Part shown: piece after piece, positions 13,074 through 27,949 of the stretch
Layout of the letters: every line of letters starts with the position of its first letter
Numbering within the stretch: position 1 is the first letter of the stretch
DNA from: Delphinapterus leucas
Taxonomy: Eukaryota; Chordata; Mammalia; Artiodactyla; Monodontidae
Direction of reading: 5' to 3'
Assembly: GCF_002288925.2 (NCBI RefSeq)
Contig: NW_022098062.1
Coordinates: 7,292,388-7,356,387, forward strand
Length of the DNA: 64,000 bases
Notes under the pieces: generated by a model
What the model saw: the letters and a program-made list of their open reading frames with translations, nothing else
Told to the model about the DNA's origin: nothing
The model's database searches: none
Made by a program: the position numbers and the translations under genes

Positions 13074-13848
13074 TCATAGTGTCTTAAATGCCACAATCAA
13101 ACTGTAAATCCTTTGAGTTAAGTGCATGGAAATATAAAAAAAATTAACAACTAATTTGGTTTGGGACCTGGACAGTCCACATGAATATGGCTGTAGGCTG
13201 GAGCAGAGTCCTGGAGGTCCAGAACAGGCCAGGTATTAACCCGTTAGTCACTGGTTTGTGAAGAGTCTGGGAATCTGATGGACTGACGTACCTAGCCTTG
13301 GTGGTCTTGGGGCAGTGATTATCCACCAACCAAAGGAAGTGGTTTAATATTTTAATAACCGGTATGAGTATCCTTGTGTATCCTGGGTGAAAAATGCCAT
13401 TTCTACCTGTAGGTCGTATATACACTTCAGTGTAAATGAGTTCAGTAGCAATTAGCAAGTTGTTAATGTCGAATTTAAAGGGACACAAAAGTTCTTGCCT
13501 TAAATCATTTCAGATAATGATTTCCTAGGATGTTTTGAGCCAAAGAAATTGAAGAGCAATTAATAAATATAAGTGTGGAAGTGCTATTTTATATGTTAAA
13601 ATGTTTGAAAGGCGGCAAAGACAAAGAGGGGGAAATTGTAATGAATTGACTTATAGAGGGCAGGTTAGAAACCTCTAGATGGTGATTCTTGTGCTTGTAG
13701 CAATGTGGGAAGTGCTGATGGTGGTGGTTTGGGAATAAGACCTAGGTGCAAATTAGGAGAGAGCTTTGACATTTGAAGGTTGATGTGTCTGATGGGCAGG
13801 TTATCTGTTGCCTGATAGATAATGATAAGATTGATGATGAGAGTTATA

Positions 13849-14197
13849 CTTATTTATTTATTTTTATTATTTTTGGCTGTGTTAGGTCTTCGTTACTGCA
13901 CGCGGGCTTTCTCTAGTTGTGGCGAGCGGGGGCTACTCTTCCTTGTGGTGCACGGGCTTTTCATTGCGGTGGCTTCTCTTGCTGTGGAGCATGGGCTCTA
14001 GGCACACGGGCTTCAGTAGTTGTGGCACGTGGGCTCAGTAGTTGTGTCTCGTGGGCTCTAGAGCGCAGGCTCAGTAGTTGTGGCTCACGGGCTTAGTTGC
14101 TCCGTGACATGTGGGATCTTCCTGGACCAGGGCTCAAACCCATGTCCCCTGCATTGGCAGGCGGATTCTTAACCACTGCACCACCACGGAAGCCCTC
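13849..14197 (-). mobile_element. CHR-type SINE, minus strand
   Basis: This is the same long SINE type as at 2,733-3,083. The tRNA-like head is at the high end ('ggattcttaaccactgcacc') and the T-rich tail at 13,849-13,870. Perfect 15-base duplications (atgatgagagttata) flank it at 13,834-13,848 and 14,198-14,212. Confidence 0.93.
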
Positions 14198-14394
14198 ATG
14201 ATGAGAGTTATAAAACAGGTTTATGATTCTATTCATTTATTCACTTAGGTAACTGGCATCTTGGCCTACCATAGACCAGCCTGATAAGCAGAGTAACAAT
14301 AGGACAGGTAATAGTGAATAAGTCCGCAAAAAGAAGAAATGCTTTAAATGGAACTAGTACTAAGTACCACCCATCAAACACAGGGAGGACTTAC

Positions 14395-14456
14395 TGTTGC
14401 ATTTGGAGACGGTAATGGCGTCAAACTTTTCCATCATCTCTATACCCACATTTGAC
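14395..14456 (-). CDS. NXPE4: NXPE4-like short internal exon
   Basis: This 62-base exon is too short for simple frame searches. The acceptor is TTGTCTTGTTAAG and the donor GTAAGTCC. One base completes an Arg codon from the previous exon, 20 codons follow (starting SNVGIEMMEKF and ending VSKCN), and one base is carried forward. The phases fit the flanking exons exactly and the Cys-Asn end is family-like. There are no lesions. Confidence 0.88.
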
Positions 14457-14957
14457 CTTAACAAGACAAATATAGAAATTAATCTGCAGGTGGCCCCAAG
14501 ATCAGGAAACACAAGAAGCCACATTACCCATTGCTTCAGTTATTTCTTGTGATAATAACTGACTACTTTGCCCACGGTTCCAAACCATTTATTAAATTTA
14601 CATTTCTTGGCCTATTAGTCCAGGGAGTACAGATCCCCAGAAAGTGTACAAGGTAATTTTTTGAGAAGCAGAGAAAATATATTAGATCCTATGCATATTC
14701 ACACATGTCTATTTCTCCTCCTCTTTTAATTTTTATTTTATTTATATTTTTTGTTTCAATGATAATTGTTAAATATCCCAAACCTTTAGGGACTACTGGA
14801 GAGTGGGCACTGTCCCCAAATGAATTCACAGACCTTTTCTAAAATGACCCTTCACAGAGTCCCGAAGTTGATATACTCATAGTAGTTTCCTTTAGATCAA
14901 CAGATAGGCCAAATCATTACTATATTTGCCCGGGTAGTCTCCAGAAGTAATTATTTA

Positions 14958-15731
<774 letters not shown>

Positions 15732-15832
15732 TTATTTAATGTAATAATTTTGGTAGGTTAGCCAACTTCTCTTTTATAAAATGATGGGAGGTACAAAAAT
15801 TAAAAATATATTGAGATTTCACTATTTCTGTT

Positions 15833-15960
15833 TTGTTTTTTTTTTTTTTGGCTGCACTGCATGACTTGCAGGATTTTAGTTCCCTGACCAGGGATTGAAC
15901 TCCAAGGTCCTTGGGAGTGAAAGTGCAGAGTCCTAAGCATTGGATTGCCAGGGAACTCCC
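15833..15960 (-). mobile_element. Short tRNA-derived SINE, minus strand
   Basis: A T-run at 15,835-15,849 is followed by 'ggctgcactgcatgacttgc' and ends with 'gccagggaactccc', the reverse of the common cetartiodactyl SINE head (gggaattccctggc type). No clear target-site duplication was found. Confidence 0.8.
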
Positions 15961-16687
15961 ATCAGTGGCTAACCTATTTTGAATGAGCCACTCCACCCTA
16001 AAGAGGCCCGGGATCTTCTTCCTTAAAATGGTGATCATAAAATATACTTTCACTGGGCAGTCGTGGAGACCAAATGAGAAAATGCTTTCTAACTGCATAG
16101 CAGAGAACAAATGTTTATTGTTCTATTATTTTTTATCTTAAAACTAGAATTCAGTCATTTAAATAAATCCTTAAGAAAATGTTTAAGAAGCATGGAAATT
16201 TTATGTAATATACAATTATCTATTTTTTTCTATTTCACTTTTTACACTTTGATTAAATTGTGATATTTATTAGTAATTTTCAGATTGCTTTAGCTAACAG
16301 CACATAAGAAGCATAGGCTTATAAAATATTTATTTTCTAATCATAAAATAACACTGATTTATTATTAAAAATGAGAGAATGCCACAATTCTATAGGAAAT
16401 AAAAGTCAGTCACACCAACCATTGATAACTACTCTTACCGTTTGGGTGATTTTATCTCATCCTCTATATAACAAATTCACATGATTGTGAACAAACTGAA
16501 TATTTACCAATGAATTTTGATTTAAAAAAAAAGTGTAATTAAAAACTTTCCACCTTATGTCAAAGGCCCACATAATATTCCAGCCTATGGAATATTTCAC
16601 TTATTCCTGTCTTTTTAGATATTTATTGCATTCAGCTTTTCTCTATTACTTATGATTCTGTAAAGAACACTTTTTGGTATAAATCTT

Positions 16688-16745
16688 TCATAGTAATATC
16701 TCCAAATTTCCAATAAAGGCAGAATAGCTTGTACTGGACTAACTA
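16688..16745. repeat. Local 58-base direct repeat, copy 1
   Basis: It shares 'aatatctccaaatttccaat' and flanking text with 17,213-17,270. The two copies start 525 bases apart and are about 90% identical over 58 bases. Confidence 0.85.
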
Positions 16746-16825
16746 TGATTAATATTGTTACTGTTTTATTATTTGACATGTGAAGATTTTAAAAAATAAA
16801 AACATTTTAATTTATCAAATAAGAG

Positions 16826-17035
16826 ACAGTAATAGCAAACATTTATTATGTGCCAGGTACAATGCTAAATGTTTTTCATATGTTAGCCCATTAATCCTCA
16901 CAATAATATATGGGGTATTTATTTTTATGACCCAATTTTCAGATGATGAAACTGGTTCACAGCAAAGTTAAGGGACTTAGCCAAGTTTGTATAGCTAGTC
17001 AGCACCAGAGTCAGGTTTTAATCCCAGGCAAGCAT
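16826..17035 (-). mobile_element. MIR SINE
   Basis: 'ttattatgtgccaggtacaa', 'cagatgatgaaactggttca' and 'cagcaccagagtcaggtttt' occur in the order of a reverse-oriented MIR. Confidence 0.75.
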
Positions 17036-17212
17036 CTCTAAAAATGAGCTACCCAGTGTGGCAAACATGCAGTAAGACTAAAATTCTCTTTCACTGTTGG
17101 TTTAGGTGTGAATGGCACCACATTTCTGGAAAACAGTTCTATAGCATGTACTAAGACCTTTAACAATGTTCACTGCATTTATCAATAACTCTATTTCTGA
17201 GAACTCAGTGAA

Positions 17213-17270
17213 TCATAGTAATATCTCCAAATTTCCAATAAAGGCAGAGTATCGTGTATTGGACTAATTC
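17213..17270. repeat. Local 58-base direct repeat, copy 2
   Basis: Second copy of the segment at 16,688-16,745. Differences are mostly near the end (agtatcgtgtattg against aatagcttgtactg). Confidence 0.85.
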
Positions 17271-17337
17271 TCCTGTAGAGAACAGTGATTAGCTCTACAG
17301 AAGGGACAACACTGGACTTGCATTTTAAAAAGTGCTG

Positions 17338-17461
17338 GGGCTTCCCCAGCGGTCTAGTGGTTAAAACTCCACACTTCCACTGCAGGGGGCACAGGTTCGA
17401 TCTCTGGTAGGAGAACTAAGATCCCACATGCCAGTGGCGGGATCAAAAAGAAAAAAAAAAA
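17338..17461 (+). mobile_element. Short tRNA-derived SINE, plus strand
   Basis: The head 'ggggcttccccagcggtcta' is followed by a B-box-like 'acaggttcgatctctggta' and an A-rich tail at 17,445-17,461. The length of about 124 bases fits the short cetartiodactyl SINE class. No certain target-site duplication. Confidence 0.85.
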
Positions 17462-17744
17462 CAACTGCTAACTAAAGTTCTTCAAGCTGAAGTGAAATTA
17501 CACCAAAAAGACACATAGATCTTCAGGAAGGAATGAAAAGCACCAGAAATGATAAATATATGTATTAATATAAAATACTGTGTGTTTATCTCCTAGTTTC
17601 TTTAAAGTGCGTACAATTATTTAAGAACTACAATTTTGTAATAATAAGACAACTATAGCATAAAGAATGGGGGGGAATAAATGGAAATAAATGGTTGAAA
17701 GGTTATTACAGATTACATGAAGTAGCACAATATTAACTCTAAAA

Positions 17745-18780
17745 GTTAAGAATGTGTATTGTAATCTCTAGAGAAACCACTTTAGAAAGACAACTTAGAG
17801 CTATAAAAATAATAGAGAAACTGAAAGGAAATACTAAAAAACAAACAAACAAACAAAAACAACCCAAAATAAGGCAGGAAATGGGGAACAGAGGAATAAA
17901 AACCAGAATGGCTGAGCAGAAAACAAATAGCAAAATGGTGGACCTAAATCCACCCATATTAATAATTCCATTAAAAGTAAGTAGACTAAACACTTCATTA
18001 AAAGTCAGAGATAATACTCTTCCTGGGATTAAAGTAGTGTAATCAAACTCAAAAGAAAAAAAATACTGTTTTGGAATAGTTAGAGTGTGAAGATTTTTAA
18101 AAGACAGTATGTATAAATAAAATAATGTTCTGTAGTCAATGCATTCATTTATGTATATTTTAATATTTTGAAATATTTAAAATATTTTGATATTAAAAGT
18201 TATAGTTTGACATTAAAATTTATGGTTTTATCAAATTTTGCAAGAATTTTTATTAAATGAATTTGTGATCAATGTTTCAATATTTGAGCTAATTCATTTA
18301 TAAAAAGGTGAAGCTGTTATATTTTCACCTATGTGATTAGTAATACATTCTAGAAAGAAAGTTTTACTAAATGATATCTAATAAATGAAGTGTTAAATTT
18401 TTTTTAAAAGGCAGAGATAAAACAGCAAGACCCAGCTGTTTGCTATCTACAAGGAATGTAGTTTAAGTATAACGATACCTATAGGTTGAAAGTGAATGGA
18501 TGGAAAACAATATACCATGTAAGCATAAAAAAGCTAACATTAATGTTAAAGCAGATTTCAAGACAAAGAGTATCATCAGACATAAAGATGGACATTTCTT
18601 AGTGATAACAGCGTCAATTGGTCTGAAAACATAGCGACCTTAAATGTGGACGTGCCTACATATCCATGTATTTATATGTGAAACAAAAATGGACAGAACT
18701 AAAGGGAGAAATAGAAAAATCCACAATCAGGATCAGAAATGAAAAAATCTCTCTCAGTAGTTGCTACAGGAACTAAATTT
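17745..18780 (+). mobile_element. Old L1 (L1M-type) fragment
   Basis: The text 'ggacctaaatccacccatat' and 'ttaaaagtaagtagactaaa', then 'gacccagctgtttgctatct' and 'ggttgaaagtgaatggatgg', is typical of the ORF2 endonuclease region of old mammalian L1. It is heavily decayed, with an AT-rich interruption at about 18,060-18,410. Confidence 0.65.
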
Positions 18781-18797
18781 AAAAATGAGTAAGTACC

Positions 18798-18997
18798 AAA
18801 TGTAAAATAGCTAGTGGGAAGCACCTGCATAGCACAGGGAGATCAGCGGGGTGAGATAGGGAGGGTGGGAGGGAGGCGAAAGAAGGAGGGGATATGGGGA
18901 TATATGTATACATATAGCTGATTCACTTTGTTATACAGCAGAAACTAACACAACATCGTAAAGCAATTATACTCCAATAAAGATGTTTTTTAAAAAA
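18798..18997 (+). mobile_element. L1 3' end, severely 5'-truncated
   Basis: Only the final 200 bases of a young L1 3' UTR are present ('gggagatcagcggggtgaga' to 'ctccaataaagatgtttttt'). Direct repeats gagtaagtacc at 18,787-18,797 and 18,998-19,008 mark the target-site duplication. Confidence 0.92.
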
Positions 18998-19809
18998 GAG
19001 TAAGTACCTAGAGGATCTGAACATTATCATAGTAACATCTTTTAACCATACAGTACATTATCAGATGTTTTTAAACTGCTACAACTTCACATGAAAACTA
19101 TAAGTGATTTTCAGTATGGTAGAATAATATTCTCTGCACAATTTTTTTTTTAGTAGAAAAATAACAGGAAAATTCTGATTCAAGGTGGAGGAGTAAGCAC
19201 ATATTATAGCCTCGATTTCCCACCATAAAATTGTATAAACGGCAGAAAAGAACTTAAAATTTTCTAATTATTCTGGGAAATAGGAAGAGATACCTTATAT
19301 GGACCAGAACTTATAAGCAGTCTCCTGAAGAATGAAATGCAGATGAGATTAGATCAAAGAAGGAAACCATGGCTCCAACGCATGTAGATGAGGCTTTGGC
19401 AAAAGAAGGAAGTCACTGCAGGGACATTACCAACATGGAGGAGGGTGATAACTGGAATAAAAAGGGGTGAAGGGGAGGCTCACAGGAGGACAAACCAGGC
19501 AGGTTGACACCTCCTTATTTCCCCACCCGTGCCTGGGCCAGACAGCTAGAAACAGGGACTTCTGTACTCTCGTGAGAGTAAAACTACAGATATTTAAGCT
19601 AGAGAGGTGGGTAGGACCCAGTGTGCCTGGCAACACTTTAGAAAAATGGGGAGCATTTATTGCCCTGCAGCACTTTTTGCATCTCTGCCACAAACATGCT
19701 GGAGCAAACAGGTAACAGCACTCCACACTGGCCACCACAGAATCTCAGGTGTAAGAAAGTACACAAGCAAGAATTAGCAAAAATTTTCGTGAAAGGTAAC
19801 TCATGAGAG

Positions 19810-19930
19810 GGACTTCCCTGGAGGTCCAGTGGTTAATACACCATGCTTCCATTGCAGGGGGCACGGGTTGGATACCTGGTTGGGGAACTAAGATCCTGCA
19901 AGCCACGTGGCGTGGCCAAAAAAAAAAAAA
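19810..19930 (+). mobile_element. Short tRNA-derived SINE with target-site duplication
   Basis: The head 'ggacttccctggaggtccag', B-box 'gggttggatacctggttgg' and an A-tail are present. Near-perfect duplications flank it: gtaactcatgagag at 19,796-19,809 and gtaacttatgagag at 19,931-19,944. Confidence 0.93.
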
Positions 19931-20099
19931 GTAACTTATGAGAGAGAGGTATCAGGTTCAACAAAGAGGAGACATCCAAGGGAACAGAATTAATAGAAAA
20001 ATCAAAACAAAATTTTAGAACAAGTATACTTTCTGTCCTCAGAGAGATCTAGACAATATTGGGTCTGTGAACTAATGAGTCTTTCAAGATCTTGGAAAG

Positions 20100-20760
20100 T
20101 AAAATCCTACTGTTCCTTATGCAAAAGTCAGTTGGATTCCTTTACACCAGCAGTGAGCAATTAGAAAATGTATTTAAAAGGACACTATTGACAATAGCAA
20201 CAAAAAAATTATGAAGTACCGTGGTATCACTCTAACAAAAGATGTATAAGACCTGAATGCAAAAATTATAAAAGTTAGTGAAAGATCTTGAAGAAGACCT
20301 GTATAGATGGAGAGAGATAACATGTTGATAAACAGCAAAATAATATTATAAACATATCAGTTTTCTCAATTTGATCTATATGGCTAATGTCATGCACTTA
20401 TAATTTAAGTAGAATTTTTTCACTAAATTTGACAGTCTGATTCTAAAATATATAAGAGAGAGTGAAGAGCCAAGACTGGCCGAAAACTAAAAAAGTTTTC
20501 AAAACTAATTATGAAGCTCTGTTAACTATAGCCATGTGGTATTGATACAGGGAAGACAAATTGTTCAATGGAATAGAACGAAGAGCCCACAGAGGGACCT
20601 GTATTTATTAGAGATTTTGATATACAACAAAAATGACATGATAAATCAGCTTGGAAAGGAAGGATTACAAAATAAAAAGAGCTGAAAAAGTGGTTATCCA
20701 TATGGAAATAAAAGAAAAATCAGCAAAAAACAATCCAAGTACATTACAGGGCTAAATGTC
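20100..20760 (+). mobile_element. Old L1 (L1M-type) ORF2 3' fragment
   Basis: 'gttggattcctttacaccag', 'gacactattgacaatagcaa' and later 'gaagctctgttaactatagc' follow ORF2 downstream of the reverse transcriptase core. Many frameshifts. Confidence 0.7.
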
Positions 20761-20845
20761 TAAAGCAACCTTTAAAACTTTAAGTAGAATATTTAGATAA
20801 ATAATTTGATGTTGGCATAGGGAAGGGTTTATTAGTACTCAAGAA

Positions 20846-20895
20846 GTATTAACAGTAAAAAGTATTAACAGTATTAACGGTAACAGTATTAACAT
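20846..20895. repeat. Imperfect 9-12 bp tandem repeat
   Basis: The unit agtattaac recurs about five times with small spacers. Confidence 0.75.
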
Positions 20896-21024
20896 AAAAT
20901 TTACTACATAAACATGCAAATATTCTGTTGTTCAGAGGTTCCTTGGAGAAGGTGTAAAGACAAGCTAAGCATTGGGAGAAGACTGTTGCAATGCAGATAT
21001 AAGTGACAAAAGAAGAATGTGTGT

Positions 21025-21049
21025 ACACACACACACACACACACACACA
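21025..21049 (+). repeat. (AC)n microsatellite
   Basis: About 12 uninterrupted ac dinucleotides; likely length-polymorphic. Confidence 0.95.
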
Positions 21050-21165
21050 ATATTATCCTCTCCCATATTGCATGATTATTTTCAAGTACCTTGGCTCTTA
21101 AAGATGTGTAAGCTGTTGAAACTCCCCTACTACAATCTATAGGTCTGTTTGTTTGGACTTTTCTA

Positions 21166-23423
<2,258 letters not shown>

Positions 23424-23601
23424 TTTTTTTTTTTTACATCTTTATTGGAATATAATTGCTTTACAGTGGGGTGTTAGTTTCTGCTTTATAACAAAGTGAA
23501 TCAGTTATACATATACATATGTTCCCATATCTCTCCCTCTTGCGTCTCCCTCCCTCCCACCCTCCCTACCCCACCCCTCCAGGCGGTCACAAAGCACAGA
23601 G
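23424..23601 (-). mobile_element. L1 3' end, severely truncated, minus strand
   Basis: About 178 bases of L1 3' UTR on the minus strand, starting with a T-run (the poly(A) tail) and 'acatctttattggaatataa'. Duplications catccagtgagctt at 23,410-23,423 and 23,602-23,615 flank it. Confidence 0.93.
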
Positions 23602-24774
23602 CATCCAGTGAGCTTTGAAACAGAGCTGAGATCAGGATTCCTGCCACTCTGACCTCTGATTCAGAGCCCTTTTCACTACTCAGCGTGACTCCAATACATA
23701 TGGTAGAACCAAGTTCAGGTAGATCCTGTGGTTCATATATTTATTGTTCAATATATTTAAAATAAAAGGCTCTTTTTGTTTTGTAAACCACGTTTTCTTT
23801 CAGTTTGCTCAAAAGCCTGGTGTGAGCACGACATATGTGCTCCTTGCAGTTGGTACGTCCCCTCATCATCTTCAAGCAGTTTCCTTTCCCTGACATTTGT
23901 GCGTCTAAGTGAGGCGTCTGAACGTGAGAGCTCAGTCAGAAGTAGGAACATAGAGCCATGAGTTCACACAATAAAATACAACCCAGGAGAGCATCAATTC
24001 TTTGGGGATGTGAATAGGGTAAGAGTAGTCTTACCTTGGCAGGGGTCTAAAGGAGCCCAAGCAAAACGGGCAAAGCAAAGAGTAGATGTCCAGGAAACAC
24101 GCAGTGGGGACTCAGCCACAAGTTAGGGAAGTGGCTGCCGTGGCCTCAGGAATCAAACAAGATGCACCCCATTGCCAAGGAGGCTGCACTGAATGGTGGG
24201 AAGTCTTGTATCCATGGGATCTGAGTACAAGGAGAGGAAGGGTGAAAGAAGATGCAATAGCAAGAAGTCTCAAGGTTCCAGCAATGAGAGCTTGGCATAG
24301 GACTCTATGTCACTAATGTAATGAAGAAGGGCACAGGCTGTGCAGCTCAGCCATGTTGGTGGTGAGGGGAAAGGTCAATGCTGAGCCAGACACGTGAGTA
24401 GATAACTCACCATGGCCCCAGATTTACTAGTAACAGATCACCATGGCCTCTGTGCCATTTTCAGGTATTGTGCGAACGTGTACGAAGTTCAGAGGGACTG
24501 CCATGCCCAGAGCTCTCTTTGAAAAAGGTGGTGAAACAGAGTTTTAAGTCTGCTTCATTATGCCTAAGTCATTGTTACCTGGCCACCTATAACGGAGATG
24601 AGCACCTGTTTCAAACTTGGCATGAGATGCCTGCCAAATATGGATGCTCCCTTTCAATGGTGACTGCCTACATTCAGATCTCCTATTTGCTGGAATGTGA
24701 AAGAGACACATACATGTGGAGAAGGAAGAGCTTGGTGGGTGTAGATGGAAGAGACTCACGGATCAAATAACAAC

Positions 24775-25005
24775 AGCTAACATTTATTCGAGGACTTACC
24801 AGGCACTGTTCTAGTGCTTTTCATGCACTAACCCACTTAACCCTCAGAACTACACTGTGAGGTCATCACCATTTTCAGATGAGGACAGTGAGGCACAGGA
24901 GGTTTAAACATTAACTAAGTTCACAGAATCAGCACCTGGAAGAGGCAGGCTATGAAGCCAGATCTCCAGAGCTGCATTTTTATCCACTCCAAGGTACTGC
25001 CAGCA
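24775..25005 (-). mobile_element. MIR SINE
   Basis: 'ttaccaggcactgttctagt', 'ttttcagatgaggacagtga' and 'gaagccagatctccagagct' give the order of a full reverse MIR. Confidence 0.78.
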
Positions 25006-25959
25006 GGCATGAGATAGCAGAAGACACGAGGCAGCAGGATCCACAAAGCAGAGAACACAGAGAGTAGAAATTGTTAGATGTTCACAGCAGAAGTAGGAGA
25101 AGCAGAGGCAGAAAGGCACTACCTGGTGGAGCACAACGAAAACCTGTGCCAGCTGCTGGGGTTGTTTCCAGCTCACTACCAGGGCTGCATCATGTCCTAA
25201 AGGCTCTTTCAGTTAGGTCCTCAGCAGTGCTTTCCATCTCTGTGAGGCACTGGAGCATGTTGGGGGGCTGGGAGGAAGACTTTTATCTCACCCTCCAAAT
25301 TCTCAGACAGGATTCAATTCTAAAATGTGAGACACTGGCCAAATTACATGAAACCAGCTAGTACACATATTGCAAAAAACAAGTTATTAGATTTTTATTC
25401 ACTGGCAGCAGGAAACAACATATTTTCCAGAAAGTTGAAAAAGTGAGACACAGGAAAACTGTGAGCATCTTTTTCAAATGCCCTTGACTTTGATATTTTA
25501 GTTATCCTAGCAGCACGTGTCCAGGGATTTTTGTGGATAAGTAAATGAATGTGCTTGTTCAGACAGTGATGTGTCTGGTTTCCTGAACAACTTGGATGGA
25601 TTTGTACAGCTTGAACAAGAGAATACGGACATCTGACCACCTAGTCAGTTTTTGACCAAACATTGAGTAACAGGTTTGCCTGGCCGGGACTTTACCTCCA
25701 AGGTAGAATGAAGAGGAACTCATTTTAAAATTCTGCAAGAAGTCTTGGCCTTCAGGTTTGACTGGAACGCTTATACTACTCAAGACGCTTTTAGTTATAT
25801 GATTGTAAAGCAAGTGTATGCCCCTTTTTTATTATGAAAAACATGAATGAAGTGGAGCAAGTTAAATACAGACATTTCAGAATGAAAAGTATTCCATTTC
25901 CTAATATAAACGATCCATTGTCAAGGTACATCATTTCTCTGCATTAGAACACTGCAGGA

Positions 25960-26640
25960 ATAGTTGGAATGGTCAAGATCTGCTGATGAATCCTAAAACC
26001 ACTGGGTGAAAGTTTGAGGAGAAACAAGAATATCTTTCCACCAATACATTTATTAATTTCAAAGTGAAAAATAGTAACTTTAGGGAGAAAATCAGCGGAC
26101 ACCGGCTTACACAAGTGGTCAAGGTTAATATCAGCAGTAATAAGATGTATCTCCTTTCATGATGTTGTACCGAGAAGGGCACACCACTTCTGTGGTACTC
26201 TTGAGAAAAATGCATGACCCCAATCTAATTATGAGAAAATATTAGATAGGACAAAATTGAGGGACATTTGACAAACTGACAATACTATTCAAAAGTGTAG
26301 TGATCATGAAAAATAATGCCAAATTAAGCAGCTTTCAGAGATAGGAAGACACTAAAGAGACACGATGACTGAATGCAATGTGGCTTCCTTAGATTGGGTT
26401 CTGGAACAGAGAAAGAGCATTCGTGGAAACACTGGTGAAATTCATGCAAAGTCTGTAGTTTAGCTACTAATCTACCAATGTTAATTTCTTGATTTTGAAC
26501 GTTGCACAATGGTTACACAAGATGTTATCATTGAGAGAAGCTGGCTGAAGGGTATATGAGAGCTCTCTGTACTATTTTTGAAACTTTTCTGTAATTATAA
26601 AATTATTTCAAGAGAAAGAGTTTAAAAGCTTTCTCAAGTG
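25960..26640 (+). mobile_element. Ancient LINE-like 3' end
   Basis: The segment ends with 'gaagggtatatgagagctct' and 'cttttctgtaattataaaat', which I associate with the 3' end of a widespread old mammalian LINE-type repeat. I cannot give the subfamily. Confidence 0.45.
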
Positions 26641-27949
26641 GAGAAAATATTTCTCCATGAAATGGTTCATTTCCCCCCAAATCATCTACTAAATAACTTA
26701 CCAAATAGACTATCATGTTCACACAGATTGGTGCTGCCACTTCTATCATTTCATGTTGCCATCTATACCTGCTATATTTCTGAGCTTTATAATCCTGTTT
26801 GGTCTATTTTTCTGTAAATGTTATTCTTTTGGGTTTCATTTTGCTTTTTTTAAAAACATGGCTTTATACAAATATAAAGATACAATATCTTATTATCTTC
26901 TGGGGTGAATCTCCTTTTGTTGCTCTCGTTTTTCAAAATTAGTTTTCCATGTACTTTTTTTTTCATATATTGTTAATAATCAGTGTTCCTGTGAGGTAGC
27001 AGGATGGGATACTAATAGAGGGTGCTGATTCCCTCACATGATCCAGCCCTGGAGATGCCACAGAAGTGAGAGGAGGTGATGTATTTGAGACATTAATAAA
27101 AACTGTGAGATATCCCTAGGAAGTCCAAAATAACTGGGTTCTGTTGTGCCTGATGGAGGTGAGGGTTTGGGGAGAGGAAGCAAACCCAGGGAAGGAAACA
27201 GCTGGAAGCCATGGGCAGGATAAAGATTGAGGCGAGCATTCTGAGTCCTTTTAATCTCCTTATAATACCCTGGTTAGAACAATGATTGCCACCTTGCTAC
27301 CGTAGGGCAGAGAAATAGCATCTCTCTGAGCACCTGCTTGGGGGCAGTGTAGCAGCATCAGGCACCACTAGGGGACCCTGAGAGTACAGAGGAGAAACCT
27401 ACTTGTGCAAATGAATGAGCTAGTCCTAAACTTTAACTTCTGCCCCATCACTACTGGGGGCACTACTGTCATTCTGTTTGGGACAGTACTTCATTGTGTG
27501 GGATTTTTCTATGCGTTATAAAAAGGCATGCTTAGTACCGCAGCCCCTTGCCCTAAATGCCTGTAGTAACCCAATGTCAATAGAGCAACCTCCAAATTTC
27601 CCTCACACATTTCCAAATACCTCCTTTGGTTGAGAACCTCTGGTTTAGATGACTAGATCATAAGAGGATGACAACTCTTGGGAAAACTGTACTTGGGTGG
27701 AGGTACAGAAAAGTCACTTAGGGTTAGGTGTGTGAGTAACAGAATGGAAAATTGTTGAGGACAGATCAAAACAGGCTCTTAGTACTAAAGAATCCTTTTA
27801 AGAACCCCTGCAAATTCACTACCAATGGCACAAGCTAAGGCTTGGAATTTGGCCTGTTCTCCTAGGAAGACATTACCATTGATAGCCAATAATTTCAGGG
27901 AAATTTGACCTCACAGGAAAAAATAATGAGACATCTGAAGAGCACAATC

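Larger units (their letters stand above)
12156..14394 (-). other. Intron 4 of the NXPE4-like gene
   Basis: It holds the RPLP1 retrocopy and a CHR-type SINE at 13,849-14,197. The 345-base minus-strand frame at 13,144-13,488 has no family resemblance and no splice context and is treated as chance. The remainder shows nothing I recognise. Confidence 0.6.

Noticed and set aside
13144..13488. 114-codon minus-strand frame between the RPLP1 copy and the SINE
   Set aside because: No family resemblance, no splice sites in the right phase for the NXPE4-like gene, and the flanking exons join without it.
17338..17461. tRNA gene candidate (B-box-like ggttcgat)
   Set aside because: It belongs to a tRNA-derived SINE with an A-rich tail; no cloverleaf can be closed. 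The same holds for the other SINE heads.
25395..25813. Two overlapping minus-strand frames that looked like a degraded retrocopy
   Set aside because: I could not match them to any protein and saw no poly(A) tail or target-site duplication.
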